The notes below the pieces were generated by a model. It worked only from the letters and a program-made list of their open reading frames with translations, did no database searches and was not told the origin of the DNA. A stretch of DNA of 45,475 nt from Neobacillus drentensis NBRC 102427 (GTDB lineage: Bacteria; Bacillota; Bacilli; Bacillales; Cytobacillaceae): contig NZ_BCUX01000039.1 of the NCBI RefSeq assembly GCF_001591445.1, positions 1-45,475 of the forward strand, read 5' to 3'. Of the stretch, positions 17,271 to 30,262 are shown in pieces. Numbering within the stretch: position 1 is the first letter of the stretch; the number at the start of each line of letters is the position of its first letter. Made by a program: the position numbers and the translations under genes.

Positions 17271-18956
17271 ATGTTTGATATACAAAAAATCCCTTTCAGC
17301 CGTTACGGCTCGTTTATAACCATTTCCCCCAATCATCAGGAAAAGGGAGATGGGGCACTTTATATTCGCAATATTCGGAACGGTGACAATGACTTTGGTG
17401 AAGTGTTCAAGATAGAACTAGTTTGGGAAGGGAAAATCCAGTCGTATAAATCAACCCTCAAGCCAAGTTTTCTTCTTCTTGAAAGTGCGGAAGGTTATGT
17501 GGAATTTTGTATAACAGATGCTAATGTATTACAAATAAGAAGCAAGGGTATTGGGGTTAGGCTGACAGGTATTACTGGTGCCTATGATTATGCGGTCATG
17601 GTTGAATCGGACCGTTGGGAGGTCAATCATTCCTCTCAAGAAATGCGCTATATGATTGCATCTGTAAAAGGTCTAATTGAAATGGACGCACCATTTATCG
17701 AGCAGCGCTGTGATAAAATTATCGCTGATTTACTGCCTGACTCGATTGGCGCGGAAATGGAATGTGTGATAGAGGAGTTTACAACGATTTATCACCCTCG
17801 ATCTTATCCTGCATTTGAAGATGGGCGAATGGCCGTTAAGAGAGATTTTGAAGCTTGGGTTCACAATACACTTCCGCTCCCGGAGGAATATAGCAGTGGT
17901 AAGGATTTGGCGGCGTACATTACCTGGTCATGTGTTGTTCCGGCGGAAGGAATCTTAACACGCCCAGCCATGTATATGTCTAAGAATTGGATGACGAACA
18001 TTTGGAGCTGGGATCACTGCTTTAATGCCATGGCCTTGGCAAAAAAATCTCCTGAACTGGCTTGGGATCAGTTTATGATCTTTTTTGACTTGCAGGATAC
18101 GACTGGCATGCTTCCAGATTTCGTGAATAACCGATTTGCGTTGTGGAATTTCACGAAACCGCCGATTCATGGTTGGACTTTAAAACGCATTTGGGAACAA
18201 AGCGATTATGTGACGGTTGAGAAATTATTGGAAGTTTATGAACCGCTGAAGAAATGGACAAATTGGTGGATGACTTATCAGGATAGTGATCATGATGGGA
18301 TACCACAATATAATCATGGAAACGACAGCGGCTGGGATAACAGTACGATTTTTCACAAAGGGACCCCGGTGGAAAGTCCGGATTTGTCTTCATTCTTAGT
18401 ACTACAAATGGAAGTGCTAGCTGACATCGCGGGTAAGATCGGTAAAAAAGATGAAGCTGAGGAATGGAGGCTTCAATCTAAGCAATTGTTAACAGGAATG
18501 ATTGAACACTTCTGGGATGGAGAGCGATTTACGGCCATACGTTCAGGTACCCATGAAGTGATTGAATCTGATAGTTTAGTATTATCTATACCACTCATTC
18601 TCGGAAAAAGGCTGCCAGGGGATATCTTAGAGAAGTTAATTGAGGGGATTAGAGATAAAGGGTTTTTAACAAAGTATGGGTTAGCAACGGAACTTCCTTC
18701 TAGCTCGTTCTACCGCGAAGACGGCTACTGGCGCGGCCCGATTTGGGCACCAACTACACTATTAATCGTTGACGGATTGCTATCTGCAGGCGAACAGGAA
18801 CTAGGACTGGAAATCGCCCGCAGATTCTGTGCTATGGCCACTAAATCCGGCATGGCAGAAAACTATAACGCGCTAACTGGTGAAAGCTTACGTGACCCAG
18901 CATTCACCTGGACATCCAGCGTATTCCTTATTCTCGGTTATTTATTGTATAAATAA
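17271..18956 (+). CDS. (alpha/alpha)6-barrel glycoside hydrolase, GH63/MGH1-like
   Basis: 561 aa, no signal peptide, so intracellular. An N-terminal beta-rich domain (about 1-180) precedes an (alpha/alpha)6 barrel. Motifs in common with GH63-like and amylo-alpha-1,6-glucosidase-like enzymes are NIWSWDHCFNAMAL, YNHGNDSGWDNSTIF (candidate catalytic Asp), SPDLSSFLVLQMEVLA and EDGYWRGPIWAPT (candidate Glu/Asp region), closing with GESLRDPAFTWTSSVFL. It probably trims the oligosaccharide imported by the ABC system just upstream. Linkage specificity is not readable; mannosylglycerate hydrolase and alpha-glucosidase relatives are both possible. Ribosome site AGAGGTGG. Ends just before copy 3 of the dispersed palindrome. 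Confidence 0.82.
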   Translation: MFDIQKIPFSRYGSFITISPNHQEKGDGALYIRNIRNGDNDFGEVFKIELVWEGKIQSYKSTLKPSFLLLESAEGYVEFCITDANVLQIRSKGIGVRLTGITGAYDYAVMVESDRWEVNHSSQEMRYMIASVKGLIEMDAPFIEQRCDKIIADLLPDSIGAEMECVIEEFTTIYHPRSYPAFEDGRMAVKRDFEAWVHNTLPLPEEYSSGKDLAAYITWSCVVPAEGILTRPAMYMSKNWMTNIWSWDHCFNAMALAKKSPELAWDQFMIFFDLQDTTGMLPDFVNNRFALWNFTKPPIHGWTLKRIWEQSDYVTVEKLLEVYEPLKKWTNWWMTYQDSDHDGIPQYNHGNDSGWDNSTIFHKGTPVESPDLSSFLVLQMEVLADIAGKIGKKDEAEEWRLQSKQLLTGMIEHFWDGERFTAIRSGTHEVIESDSLVLSIPLILGKRLPGDILEKLIEGIRDKGFLTKYGLATELPSSSFYREDGYWRGPIWAPTTLLIVDGLLSAGEQELGLEIARRFCAMATKSGMAENYNALTGESLRDPAFTWTSSVFLILGYLLYK

Positions 18957-18962
18957 GGGTTT

Positions 18963-19013
18963 TGGTGTCAGGCACCACTCGTGGACAAATGTCCACGAGC
19001 GGTGCCTGACACC
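18963..19013. repeat. Dispersed palindromic repeat, copy 3 (intact)
   Basis: Same arms as copy 1 with centre ACTCGTGGACAAATGTCCACGA. It fills almost all of the 62 bp between two convergent genes and is followed by CTTTTT, so it is well placed to act as a two-way terminator. Confidence 0.92.
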
Positions 19014-19018
19014 CTTTT

Positions 19019-19852
19019 TCATACCTTCTTAAGGAATTGTTTTCGATAAGCGGCGGGTGAGATGGATTTATGTTTGGTATATAGTTTTGAGAAATGGGAC
19101 GTGTTGTTGAATCCCACAAGCTCACTAATTTCGCTTATTGAAAACCTGCTCTTACGCAGTAAATCACTGGCTTTATTAATCCGATAGTGAATAATGTACT
19201 GCTGTGGACTGTATTTTACATAGGTTTTAAATAGACGAAATAGATAGGTCCGGTCCACATTTATTTCTTCAGCAAGTGCAGCCACGGTTAAATCCGTCTG
19301 ATGGTAGCGTTCATGGATAATATCTAACGCCCATTTCACATATTTTTCTGCTTCGTTAAACGAATATCTCAGCTCACTCTCATATTCCACCATTAATGTA
19401 TTTAGTAGAATATATAAGTAACCTAGACCGGCATGCAATTTCCCCTTGTTACAATTGTTAAACACTTCAGCAAATTGCTTCTCAACAAAATCATCCTTCG
19501 TATAGGACAGTGTAAACTTATCACCACTAAAGCCGCACTTCTTTAATAAGTCGCCGCATTTTGTTCCTTTAAATCCAATCCAGCGATAACTCCACGGGTT
19601 CCCGATTAACGGATAATAATTGTTATCCGTATGTGGCGGGATCAAAAACAAGTCCCCAGCACCTAGTTTGTGTACATCGCCATTTATAAAGAATAGACCT
19701 TCACCACTTATGACATAATGAAGCAAATAATAATCAATTTGTTCATATTGATACGGATCCCTCGGTTTCACATCCTCATAGCCGCATTCATAAATATAAA
19801 GCTCTTCCCCGATTTTTTCATCGGTAAGAAAAATTCCAATAGAGTCAAACAT
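19019..19852 (-). CDS. AraC-family transcriptional regulator
   Basis: 277 aa with an N-terminal cupin-like sugar-sensing domain (LHYVISGEGLFFINGDVHKLGAGDLFLIPPHTDNNYYP) and a C-terminal pair of helix-turn-helix motifs (LTVAALAEEINVDRTYLFRLFKTY and FSISEISELVGFNNTSHFSKLYTKHKSISPAAYR, named by their ends). The start at 19852 is chosen because GAGGG lies seven bases upstream; the frame extends 15 codons further without a ribosome site. It is divergent from the permease-lacZ operon and most likely controls it, with lactose, a galactoside or a breakdown product as inducer. Confidence 0.9.
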   Translation of the reverse strand: MFDSIGIFLTDEKIGEELYIYECGYEDVKPRDPYQYEQIDYYLLHYVISGEGLFFINGDVHKLGAGDLFLIPPHTDNNYYPLIGNPWSYRWIGFKGTKCGDLLKKCGFSGDKFTLSYTKDDFVEKQFAEVFNNCNKGKLHAGLGYLYILLNTLMVEYESELRYSFNEAEKYVKWALDIIHERYHQTDLTVAALAEEINVDRTYLFRLFKTYVKYSPQQYIIHYRINKASDLLRKSRFSISEISELVGFNNTSHFSKLYTKHKSISPAAYRKQFLKKV

Positions 19853-19888
19853 CAGCTGTCCCTCACAATTCAACATAATGACATATAG

Positions 19889-24590
<4,702 letters not shown>

Positions 24591-24602
24591 ACAATATTGG
24601 AA

Positions 24603-24660
24603 AGTGTCAGGCACCGTGTGTGGACAAACCGTCTTTTTTGTCCACCTCAGGCGGACGGTT
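24603..24660. repeat. Dispersed palindromic repeat, copy 4 (degenerate)
   Basis: AGTGTCAGGCACC and GTGTGGACAAA survive on the left; the right half is rearranged around GTCTTTTTTGTCCAC with a partial CCTCAGGC. It follows lacZ, and its T-run could still help termination. Confidence 0.65.
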
Positions 24661-24704
24661 AGTCAGTATTGTAGATAGTGGATTATGTTATTTTGGTCGA
24701 AAGA

Positions 24705-24740
24705 AAAAAGCGAAGAGCATAATTGCGCTCTTCGCTTTTT
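24705..24740. terminator. Bidirectional intrinsic terminator
   Basis: AAAAAGCGAAGAGC pairs perfectly with GCTCTTCGCTTTTT across an 8-nt loop. It serves the sigma-54 activator gene on the minus strand and probably backs up lacZ termination. Confidence 0.9.
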
Positions 24741-24751
24741 GTGATTCCATA

Positions 24752-26152
24752 TTAAGAATGAATCTGGAGTTTCTCCATTTTTCGGTATAAAGTCCGGATG
24801 CTTATGCCTAAATCCTTGGCGGTTTTTTGTTTGCCGTTATAGCTGCTGCCATAATGGTTCAGCTTTTGAATAATAACCTCTCTTTCTGCTTCTGCTAGAG
24901 AAGGCTCGAGGAGAGGTTTAGAATCCTGAAGTAAATGTTGTTTATTTAATAGATTGTGGGGAAGAGAGTCTTTTGTTAACTTTTGCCCGGTTTCTATATT
25001 CAGACTATATTCAATCACATTCTCAAGCTCGCGTAAATTTCCCGGCCAGTGATAGGAAGCTACCAAATCTATATATTCGTCCGTAAAGGAATTAATATAC
25101 TTACCTGTTCGGTCTTGTAATTTTTCCAAAAAGTTAACTACTAATAATTCGATATCCTCCATTCTTTCTCTTAATGGCGGAACCATGATTGGAATGACAT
25201 TCAATCGGTAAAAAAGGTCCGCGCGAAACAATTTCCCAGCTATTAATTCATCAAAAGACTGATTTGTTGCAGCAATAAGACGAACTTTTACCTTCTTAGC
25301 TGTCGTCCCTCCCACACGCCGAATAATACCATCCTGTAAGACCTTCAATAGTTTTGGCTGTAAACTCATGGGTAAATCAGCAATTTCATCTAAAAATAAG
25401 GTTCCATTATCGGCTAACTCGAAGTAACCGGGTTTTCCTTGTTTTCTTGCATTCGTAAAGGCTCCGTCTTCATAGCCAAACAATTCACTCTCAAATAAAC
25501 TCTCTGGAATGGCCGCACAGTTTAATTCAACAAAGGGACCCTTACTGACAAGACTTCCTTTATGAATATACTGGGCTAGCAAGCTTTTCCCGGTGCCAGT
25601 TTCTCCTGTAATTAAAACAGAGGAGGTACTATTCCGAATGCTCTTAATTAGATTATGAATTTGAGTATGTGACTTGCTTTTGCCAAAAATATAGTTTGTA
25701 TTAGCGAGTTCCAAATAGTCTTTTACTTTGAAGCCATCGGTATCTCGTAATATGGAGATAATAATCTCCTTCAAGCGCGAGAGCCATTCAATATAGAAAG
25801 CCTTGTTTTCGATGAGTTTCTTTTCATTTTCTTGAGAAAAGCTGACAAATGTTAAATAACCATACTTCTTTCCATTGATAATCATGTCTTGGACTAGCTC
25901 AACCTTTGAGGGGCAATTATTAATAAAATGGCACCCATCACATGTTTTCATTTTTCCAGGTTGATGGAGGAAGGTAATGTGATGCCCGTATAAAGTATTA
26001 AAAAATGGCACATACACTTTCTTGCCCTTTTGGCGGACATATTCCTCCGTGGCAGCAATTAGTTTTCCCTCCGGATTAAAACAAGCAATATCTACGTGAA
26101 GGAGTTTGGAAAAAGCCTGGATGACCTTTGAAATCGAATTTAACAGTAACAA
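24752..26152 (-). CDS. Sigma-54-dependent transcriptional activator
   Basis: 466 aa. The N-terminal sensor domain (about 1-140) holds a Cys cluster C71-x2-C74-x5-C80 that could bind metal or sense redox state. The AAA+ domain (about 155-385) has Walker A GETGTGKS (183-190), Walker B TLFLDE (251-256) and the arginine-rich PPLRER; the sigma-54 contact loop reads GAFTNA (230-235) instead of the usual GAFTGA. A Fis-type helix-turn-helix ends the protein (TAKDLGISIRTLYRKMEKL). The start is TTG at 26152, seven bases after GGAGGG; the nearby ATG is out of frame. It is divergent from, and almost surely drives, the GcvP-like operon through SigL (RpoN). Confidence 0.93.
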   Translation of the reverse strand: MLLLNSISKVIQAFSKLLHVDIACFNPEGKLIAATEEYVRQKGKKVYVPFFNTLYGHHITFLHQPGKMKTCDGCHFINNCPSKVELVQDMIINGKKYGYLTFVSFSQENEKKLIENKAFYIEWLSRLKEIIISILRDTDGFKVKDYLELANTNYIFGKSKSHTQIHNLIKSIRNSTSSVLITGETGTGKSLLAQYIHKGSLVSKGPFVELNCAAIPESLFESELFGYEDGAFTNARKQGKPGYFELADNGTLFLDEIADLPMSLQPKLLKVLQDGIIRRVGGTTAKKVKVRLIAATNQSFDELIAGKLFRADLFYRLNVIPIMVPPLRERMEDIELLVVNFLEKLQDRTGKYINSFTDEYIDLVASYHWPGNLRELENVIEYSLNIETGQKLTKDSLPHNLLNKQHLLQDSKPLLEPSLAEAEREVIIQKLNHYGSSYNGKQKTAKDLGISIRTLYRKMEKLQIHS

Positions 26153-26239
26153 TCATGATCCCTCCACTTGTGATTGTCTTTCTTTTATGTAAGTTTATGA
26201 CGTTAATTTAATTATAACATTTAGAATAGTTAAAAAGTT

Positions 26240-26276
26240 TTGTCAATAGTGACAAGGATATGTCATTTATGACATA
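26240..26276 (+). promoter_or_regulatory. Two phased enhancer dyads (TGTCA-N4-TGACA) for the sigma-54 activator
   Basis: TGTCA-N4-TGACA occurs at 26241-26254 and again at 26261-26274, exactly 20 bp apart (about two helix turns); the second extends to TATGTCAT/ATGACATA and the first to TTGTCA/TGACAA. Both lie about 75-110 bp upstream of the -24 element, the usual place for sigma-54 activator binding. Confidence 0.8.
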
Positions 26277-26347
26277 GATCTAACCCGGGATTTTGCAAAA
26301 TAGGCGAAGCGGGCTTTCTCTTTCTTATTTTTAGATATATCGCAGTC

Positions 26348-26364
26348 TTGGCACAATAATTGCA
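26348..26364 (+). promoter_or_regulatory. Sigma-54 (SigL) -24/-12 promoter
   Basis: TTGGCAC-N5-TTGCA matches the consensus TGGCAC-N5-TTGC exactly. Transcription would start near 26375, leaving about a 75-nt leader before the dehydrogenase gene. Confidence 0.92.
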
Positions 26365-26447
26365 AAGTATTTAAGAAAAGGATAAAGGAGGAAGAACAGC
26401 AATTATTTATTTTTTAGATAAATAGTTTAGAAAGGTTGGAGATTCAA

Positions 26448-27227
26448 TTGAACTATGAAGAACTCATCGGATTGAAAAATAAAGTTGTTGTCATTACGGG
26501 AGCTGCCTCTGGGATTGGATTAGCCACGGCAGAGTTGTTTAGTGAAGCAGGGGCCAATGTAGCTATGATTGATATTAATGAAGAATTGGGAATCAAACAT
26601 GCCAAAAACATAAATGATAAAGGCGGAAAAGCAGCATTTTTTAAGTGTGATGTTACTTCATCTGCTGAATGTGAACTGGCAGCAAATCAAATTGAAAGAG
26701 AACTGGGGAAAATTGACGTTCTCTTTAATAATGCAGGTGTGATTAGAAGAAAAACTGCTGTCGACCATACCGAAGAAGAATGGGACCTAGTCCTAAATGT
26801 TTCTTTAAAAGGAGCCTTCTTATTATCGAAATACATCATCCCAATTATGGCTAAAAACGGCGGGGGAAGCATTGTCAACACAGGATCAGGCTGGGGGTTA
26901 AAAGGAGGAGATAAAGCGGTCTCTTACTGTGCGGCAAAAGCAGGGGTCGTTAATTTAACAAAAGCAATGGCCATTGACCATGGGAACCAGAATATACGTG
27001 TCAACTGTATATGTCCTGGTGACACAGATACGCCGTTATTGAGGGATGAAGCGAAACAATTGCAATTTGAAGAAGAATCATTTCTGGCTTCATCAGCAGT
27101 CGGCCGGCCGCTTGAAAGGATTGGAACACCTCGAGATATTGCTAAAGGCGTGTTGTTTTTAGCAAGCGATATGTCATCCTGGGTGACAGGAACGGTTTTA
27201 ACAGTTGACGGCGGCGGTTTAGCGTAA
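26448..27227 (+). CDS. Short-chain dehydrogenase/reductase
   Basis: About 259 aa. Rossmann fold with TGAASGIG for the nucleotide; Asp in MIDIN after the second strand suggests NAD(H) preference. NNAG, the active-site Ser in NTGSGWG and the YCAAK catalytic pair (Y-x3-K) are all present, and the GGG-L-A C terminus is typical. The start is read as TTG 26448, six bases after TTGGAG; TTG 26436 in the same frame has no room for a site. First gene of the sigma-54 operon. It probably oxidises or reduces a hydroxy or keto intermediate in the same route as the two GcvP-like proteins. Confidence 0.88.
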   Translation: MNYEELIGLKNKVVVITGAASGIGLATAELFSEAGANVAMIDINEELGIKHAKNINDKGGKAAFFKCDVTSSAECELAANQIERELGKIDVLFNNAGVIRRKTAVDHTEEEWDLVLNVSLKGAFLLSKYIIPIMAKNGGGSIVNTGSGWGLKGGDKAVSYCAAKAGVVNLTKAMAIDHGNQNIRVNCICPGDTDTPLLRDEAKQLQFEEESFLASSAVGRPLERIGTPRDIAKGVLFLASDMSSWVTGTVLTVDGGGLA

Positions 27228-27250
27228 AACTAATCAAAGGAGAGAAAGTG

Positions 27251-28642
27251 ATGAAAAAACAAGCCCATCCATATATACCTAACACAGTTCCGGAAGTACA
27301 AGAGGAAATGCTAAGAGAGATCGGTGCACAAACGATAGAAGAGCTTTTTGATGGCATACCTGAAGAATTACAGTATAAAAAAGAGATGAATATTCCAAAA
27401 GCGCTCTCAGAATATGAACTAAGACGATATATTGATGGAATCTTAGCCAAGAATAAAAGCACGACAGAGTATGTAAACTTTTTAGGCGCAGGATGCTGGA
27501 ATCACTTTGTTCCGGCGGTTTGTGATGAGGTGAATCAGCGTGCTGAATTTTTAACGGCTTATGCTGGTGATCCATATGAAGATCACGGCAGATATCAGGC
27601 ATTGTTTGAATATCAAAGCCTAATGGCTGAATTAGTGGACATGGATGTGGTCAATGTTCCAACGTTTGATTGGGCGCAGGCAGCGGCAACATCAATCCGG
27701 ATGGCAAGCCGGATCAATGGCCGAAACAAGGTGCTTTTACCAAAAACCATCTCACCTGATCGGCTGAAAGTCATCAAAAATTATTGCTCACCGCATATTG
27801 AATGCATTCTGGTTGATTATGAAGAAGATTCAGGACAAATTAATTTAAGCGATCTGGAAGACAAACTATCCTCAAGTATCGCTGCCGTTTATTTTGAAAA
27901 CCCTTCCTATTTGGGATTTGTTGAAACAAAAGGTCAAAAGATTAGTAAACTAGCAAAAAGTATCGGCGCAATCACCATTGTTGGTGTGGACCCGAGCTCG
28001 TTAGGTGTACTCTCACCGCCAAGTCACTATGGCGCTGATATTGTCTGTGGTGATTTACAGCCGCTCGGGATGCATATGAACTATGGCGGTGGTCAATCTG
28101 GGTTTATCGCTACCCACGATGATTTAACCTTTATCCAAGAATATCCTTCCCGTTTATTTGGGATTGCACCAACGGTTGTCGAAGGTGAATATGGCTTCGG
28201 CGATGTTCTTTACGACCGTACATCCTTCGCGTTAAGAGAGAAAGGAAAGGAATCAGTTGGAACTCAAACGGCATTATGGGGGATTACTGCTGGAGTCTAT
28301 TTGTCGCTCTTAGGTCCTGCTGGAATGTATGAACTTGGGAAGACTATCCTGCAAAAATCACAATATGCGATGGGGCAGCTTGGGAATATTTCAAATGTTG
28401 TAGCGTCCAGATTTGAATCAACGAATTTTAAAGAGTTCGTCGTTGACTTTAGCTATACAGGGAAATCTGTGAAGGACATCAATAAATATCTATTAGACCA
28501 TGGAATTTTTGGCGGAAAGGACTTATCCGAAGACTTTCCAGAACTAGGTCAATGTGCATTATTTTGTGTCACAGAAATTCACTCAAAAGAAGACATCGAT
28601 CGACTAGTAACTGCGATTCAGGAATGTATAGATGCAAAGTAA
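27251..28642 (+). CDS. GcvPA-like protein, divergent N-terminal half of a glycine-decarboxylase-type enzyme
   Basis: 463 aa, slightly longer than true GcvPA (about 448). The fold is recognised by the opening HPYIPNTVPEVQEEMLREIG, by FLGAG and by the overall order. Key positions differ from GcvPA as I recall it: SEFYTAYTPYQPEISQG becomes AEFLTAYAGDPYEDHGR, and the YDG-G/A-T motif becomes FDWAQA. In the glycine cleavage P protein this subunit pairs with GcvPB at the active site. The gene follows the SDR by 20 bp (AAAGGAG site; GTG 27248 also possible) and precedes the GcvPB-like gene by 25 bp. I infer a decarboxylase or related PLP reaction on another amino compound. Database tools would probably label it glycine dehydrogenase subunit 1. 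Confidence 0.85.
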   Translation: MKKQAHPYIPNTVPEVQEEMLREIGAQTIEELFDGIPEELQYKKEMNIPKALSEYELRRYIDGILAKNKSTTEYVNFLGAGCWNHFVPAVCDEVNQRAEFLTAYAGDPYEDHGRYQALFEYQSLMAELVDMDVVNVPTFDWAQAAATSIRMASRINGRNKVLLPKTISPDRLKVIKNYCSPHIECILVDYEEDSGQINLSDLEDKLSSSIAAVYFENPSYLGFVETKGQKISKLAKSIGAITIVGVDPSSLGVLSPPSHYGADIVCGDLQPLGMHMNYGGGQSGFIATHDDLTFIQEYPSRLFGIAPTVVEGEYGFGDVLYDRTSFALREKGKESVGTQTALWGITAGVYLSLLGPAGMYELGKTILQKSQYAMGQLGNISNVVASRFESTNFKEFVVDFSYTGKSVKDINKYLLDHGIFGGKDLSEDFPELGQCALFCVTEIHSKEDIDRLVTAIQECIDAK

Positions 28643-28667
28643 TAAAGGAATGGGATGGTGTATGTAA

Positions 28668-30245
28668 ATGCAAAAAATTAATAGGGATCAGAAGGTAAGA
28701 AATTTTCATCAAGCAAAATGGGATGAGCCGATCATTTTCGAACTCCATAAAAGCGGAGAGCGGGGAGTTACACTTCCTGCGGTGGAAGAAAGTATAGAAA
28801 ATCATGTTGGGGACGGGGTCTCTGCTATACCAGCGGAAATGATGAGAAAAAGAAAACCGAATTTGCCGGAAATTTCTCAGAATAGAGTATTGCGTCATTA
28901 TTTACGGTTATCACAAGAAACGTTAGGAGCGGCCTTTAACGTTGAAATCGGACAAGGAACCTGTACGATGAAGTATTCTCCGAAAATTAATGAAGCCTTT
29001 GCCTCCTCAGCCAAAATGACGGAACTGCATCCTTTGCAAGATGTAAGCACAGTCCAAGGAATGCTTGAAATTATCTACAAGTTAGATTTGTGCATGAGAG
29101 AGATTTCTGGAATGGACTACTTTTCTTTCCAGCCGGGGAGCGGAACGCAATCCTTATTCACAATGGCCTCCATCGTTCGGGCTTATCATGAGTCGAGAGG
29201 AGAAGGGGAACAGCGAAATGAAATCATCACGACTATATTTTCGCATCCTTCCCAAGCCGCAACTGCTGCTGTAAAGGGGTATAAAATTATCACGTTGTAT
29301 CCAGATCAAGACGGCTTCCCAGATATTGAAAAGCTAAAAGCAGCCGTTTCCGACAGAACGGCAGGATTTGTTGTCGCAAACCCTGAAGATACGGGGATTT
29401 ATAATCCGCGAATCAAGGAATTTACAAAAATCGTCCATGAAGCAGGCGGGATTTGTTATTACGACCAGGCCAATGCCAATGGCCTCCTAGGTATTACACG
29501 AGCGAAAGAGGCTGGATTTGATATGTGCTTCTTTAACCTTCATAAAACCTTCTCCACACCACATGCCTGCGGCGGGCCGGCGACGGGAGCATTGGGTGTT
29601 GTTGGTAAGCTAAAAGAATTTTTACCGGGTCCGATCGTTGAAAAACAAGGTGAGAATTATAGTTTGAATGATAACTTGAATCATAGTATTGGGAAAGTAC
29701 GTTCGTTTCAAGGAGTACCACAAACCGTGTTACGTGCATATGCTTGGATTCGATCCCTGGGTGCAGAAGGGTTAAAAGATGTAGCTAAAGTGGCAGTGTT
29801 AAATAACAATTATTTGTACCACAAAATATTAAAGATACGCGGGGCTGATGCTCCTTATATTAAGGGGAAAAGACTGGAGCAAGTCCGTTATAGCTGGGAG
29901 CAATTAACAAAAGATACTGGCGTAACTACAGACGATATTTCCTATCGTATGGCTGATTTTGCCCATCATTATTGGTCCAGTCATCATCCCTATGTTGTAC
30001 CTGAACCGTTTACACTTGAACCGACAGAATCGACTTCAAAAGCGGATTTAGACGAGTATATCGCATCATTAACACATATTTCTAATGAGGCGTATACCAA
30101 TCCTGAAGTGGTGAAAAGTGCACCGCACAATAGCACCATTCATCGTGTGGATGAGCAGGACTTTTTTGAGAATCCTGAGAAATGGGCAATTACTTGGCGT
30201 TCCTATTTGAAAAAAATAAAGAATACCGAAACCATAAATTCTTAG
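28668..30245 (+). CDS. GcvPB-like PLP enzyme, divergent C-terminal half of a glycine-decarboxylase-type enzyme
   Basis: 525 aa against about 488 for true GcvPB; part of the excess is at the N terminus. Fold-type I PLP enzyme. The Schiff-base Lys293 is in FNLHKTFS and the PLP-binding Asp in YYDQANANG. GTCTMKYSPKINE is kept. Other active-site motifs depart from GcvPB: AGAHGEWTG reads GSGTQSLFT, SAHGTNPASA reads FSHPSQAATA, and the glycine-rich PHGGGGPGSGP reads PHACGGPATGA. The catalytic core is thus intact but the glycine/lipoyl-arm pocket is remodelled. It presumably forms an alpha2beta2 complex with the GcvPA-like partner. No gcvH, gcvT or lpd is near. Substrate unknown. Confidence 0.86.
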   Translation: MQKINRDQKVRNFHQAKWDEPIIFELHKSGERGVTLPAVEESIENHVGDGVSAIPAEMMRKRKPNLPEISQNRVLRHYLRLSQETLGAAFNVEIGQGTCTMKYSPKINEAFASSAKMTELHPLQDVSTVQGMLEIIYKLDLCMREISGMDYFSFQPGSGTQSLFTMASIVRAYHESRGEGEQRNEIITTIFSHPSQAATAAVKGYKIITLYPDQDGFPDIEKLKAAVSDRTAGFVVANPEDTGIYNPRIKEFTKIVHEAGGICYYDQANANGLLGITRAKEAGFDMCFFNLHKTFSTPHACGGPATGALGVVGKLKEFLPGPIVEKQGENYSLNDNLNHSIGKVRSFQGVPQTVLRAYAWIRSLGAEGLKDVAKVAVLNNNYLYHKILKIRGADAPYIKGKRLEQVRYSWEQLTKDTGVTTDDISYRMADFAHHYWSSHHPYVVPEPFTLEPTESTSKADLDEYIASLTHISNEAYTNPEVVKSAPHNSTIHRVDEQDFFENPEKWAITWRSYLKKIKNTETINS

Positions 30246-30262
30246 TAAATGGGGAGTGAAAC

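Noticed and set aside
27251..30245. Calling the two GcvP-like genes an ordinary glycine cleavage system
   Set aside because: Glycine-site motifs are widely replaced, gcvT/gcvH/lpd are absent, and the context is a sigma-54 operon with a sugar-type importer.
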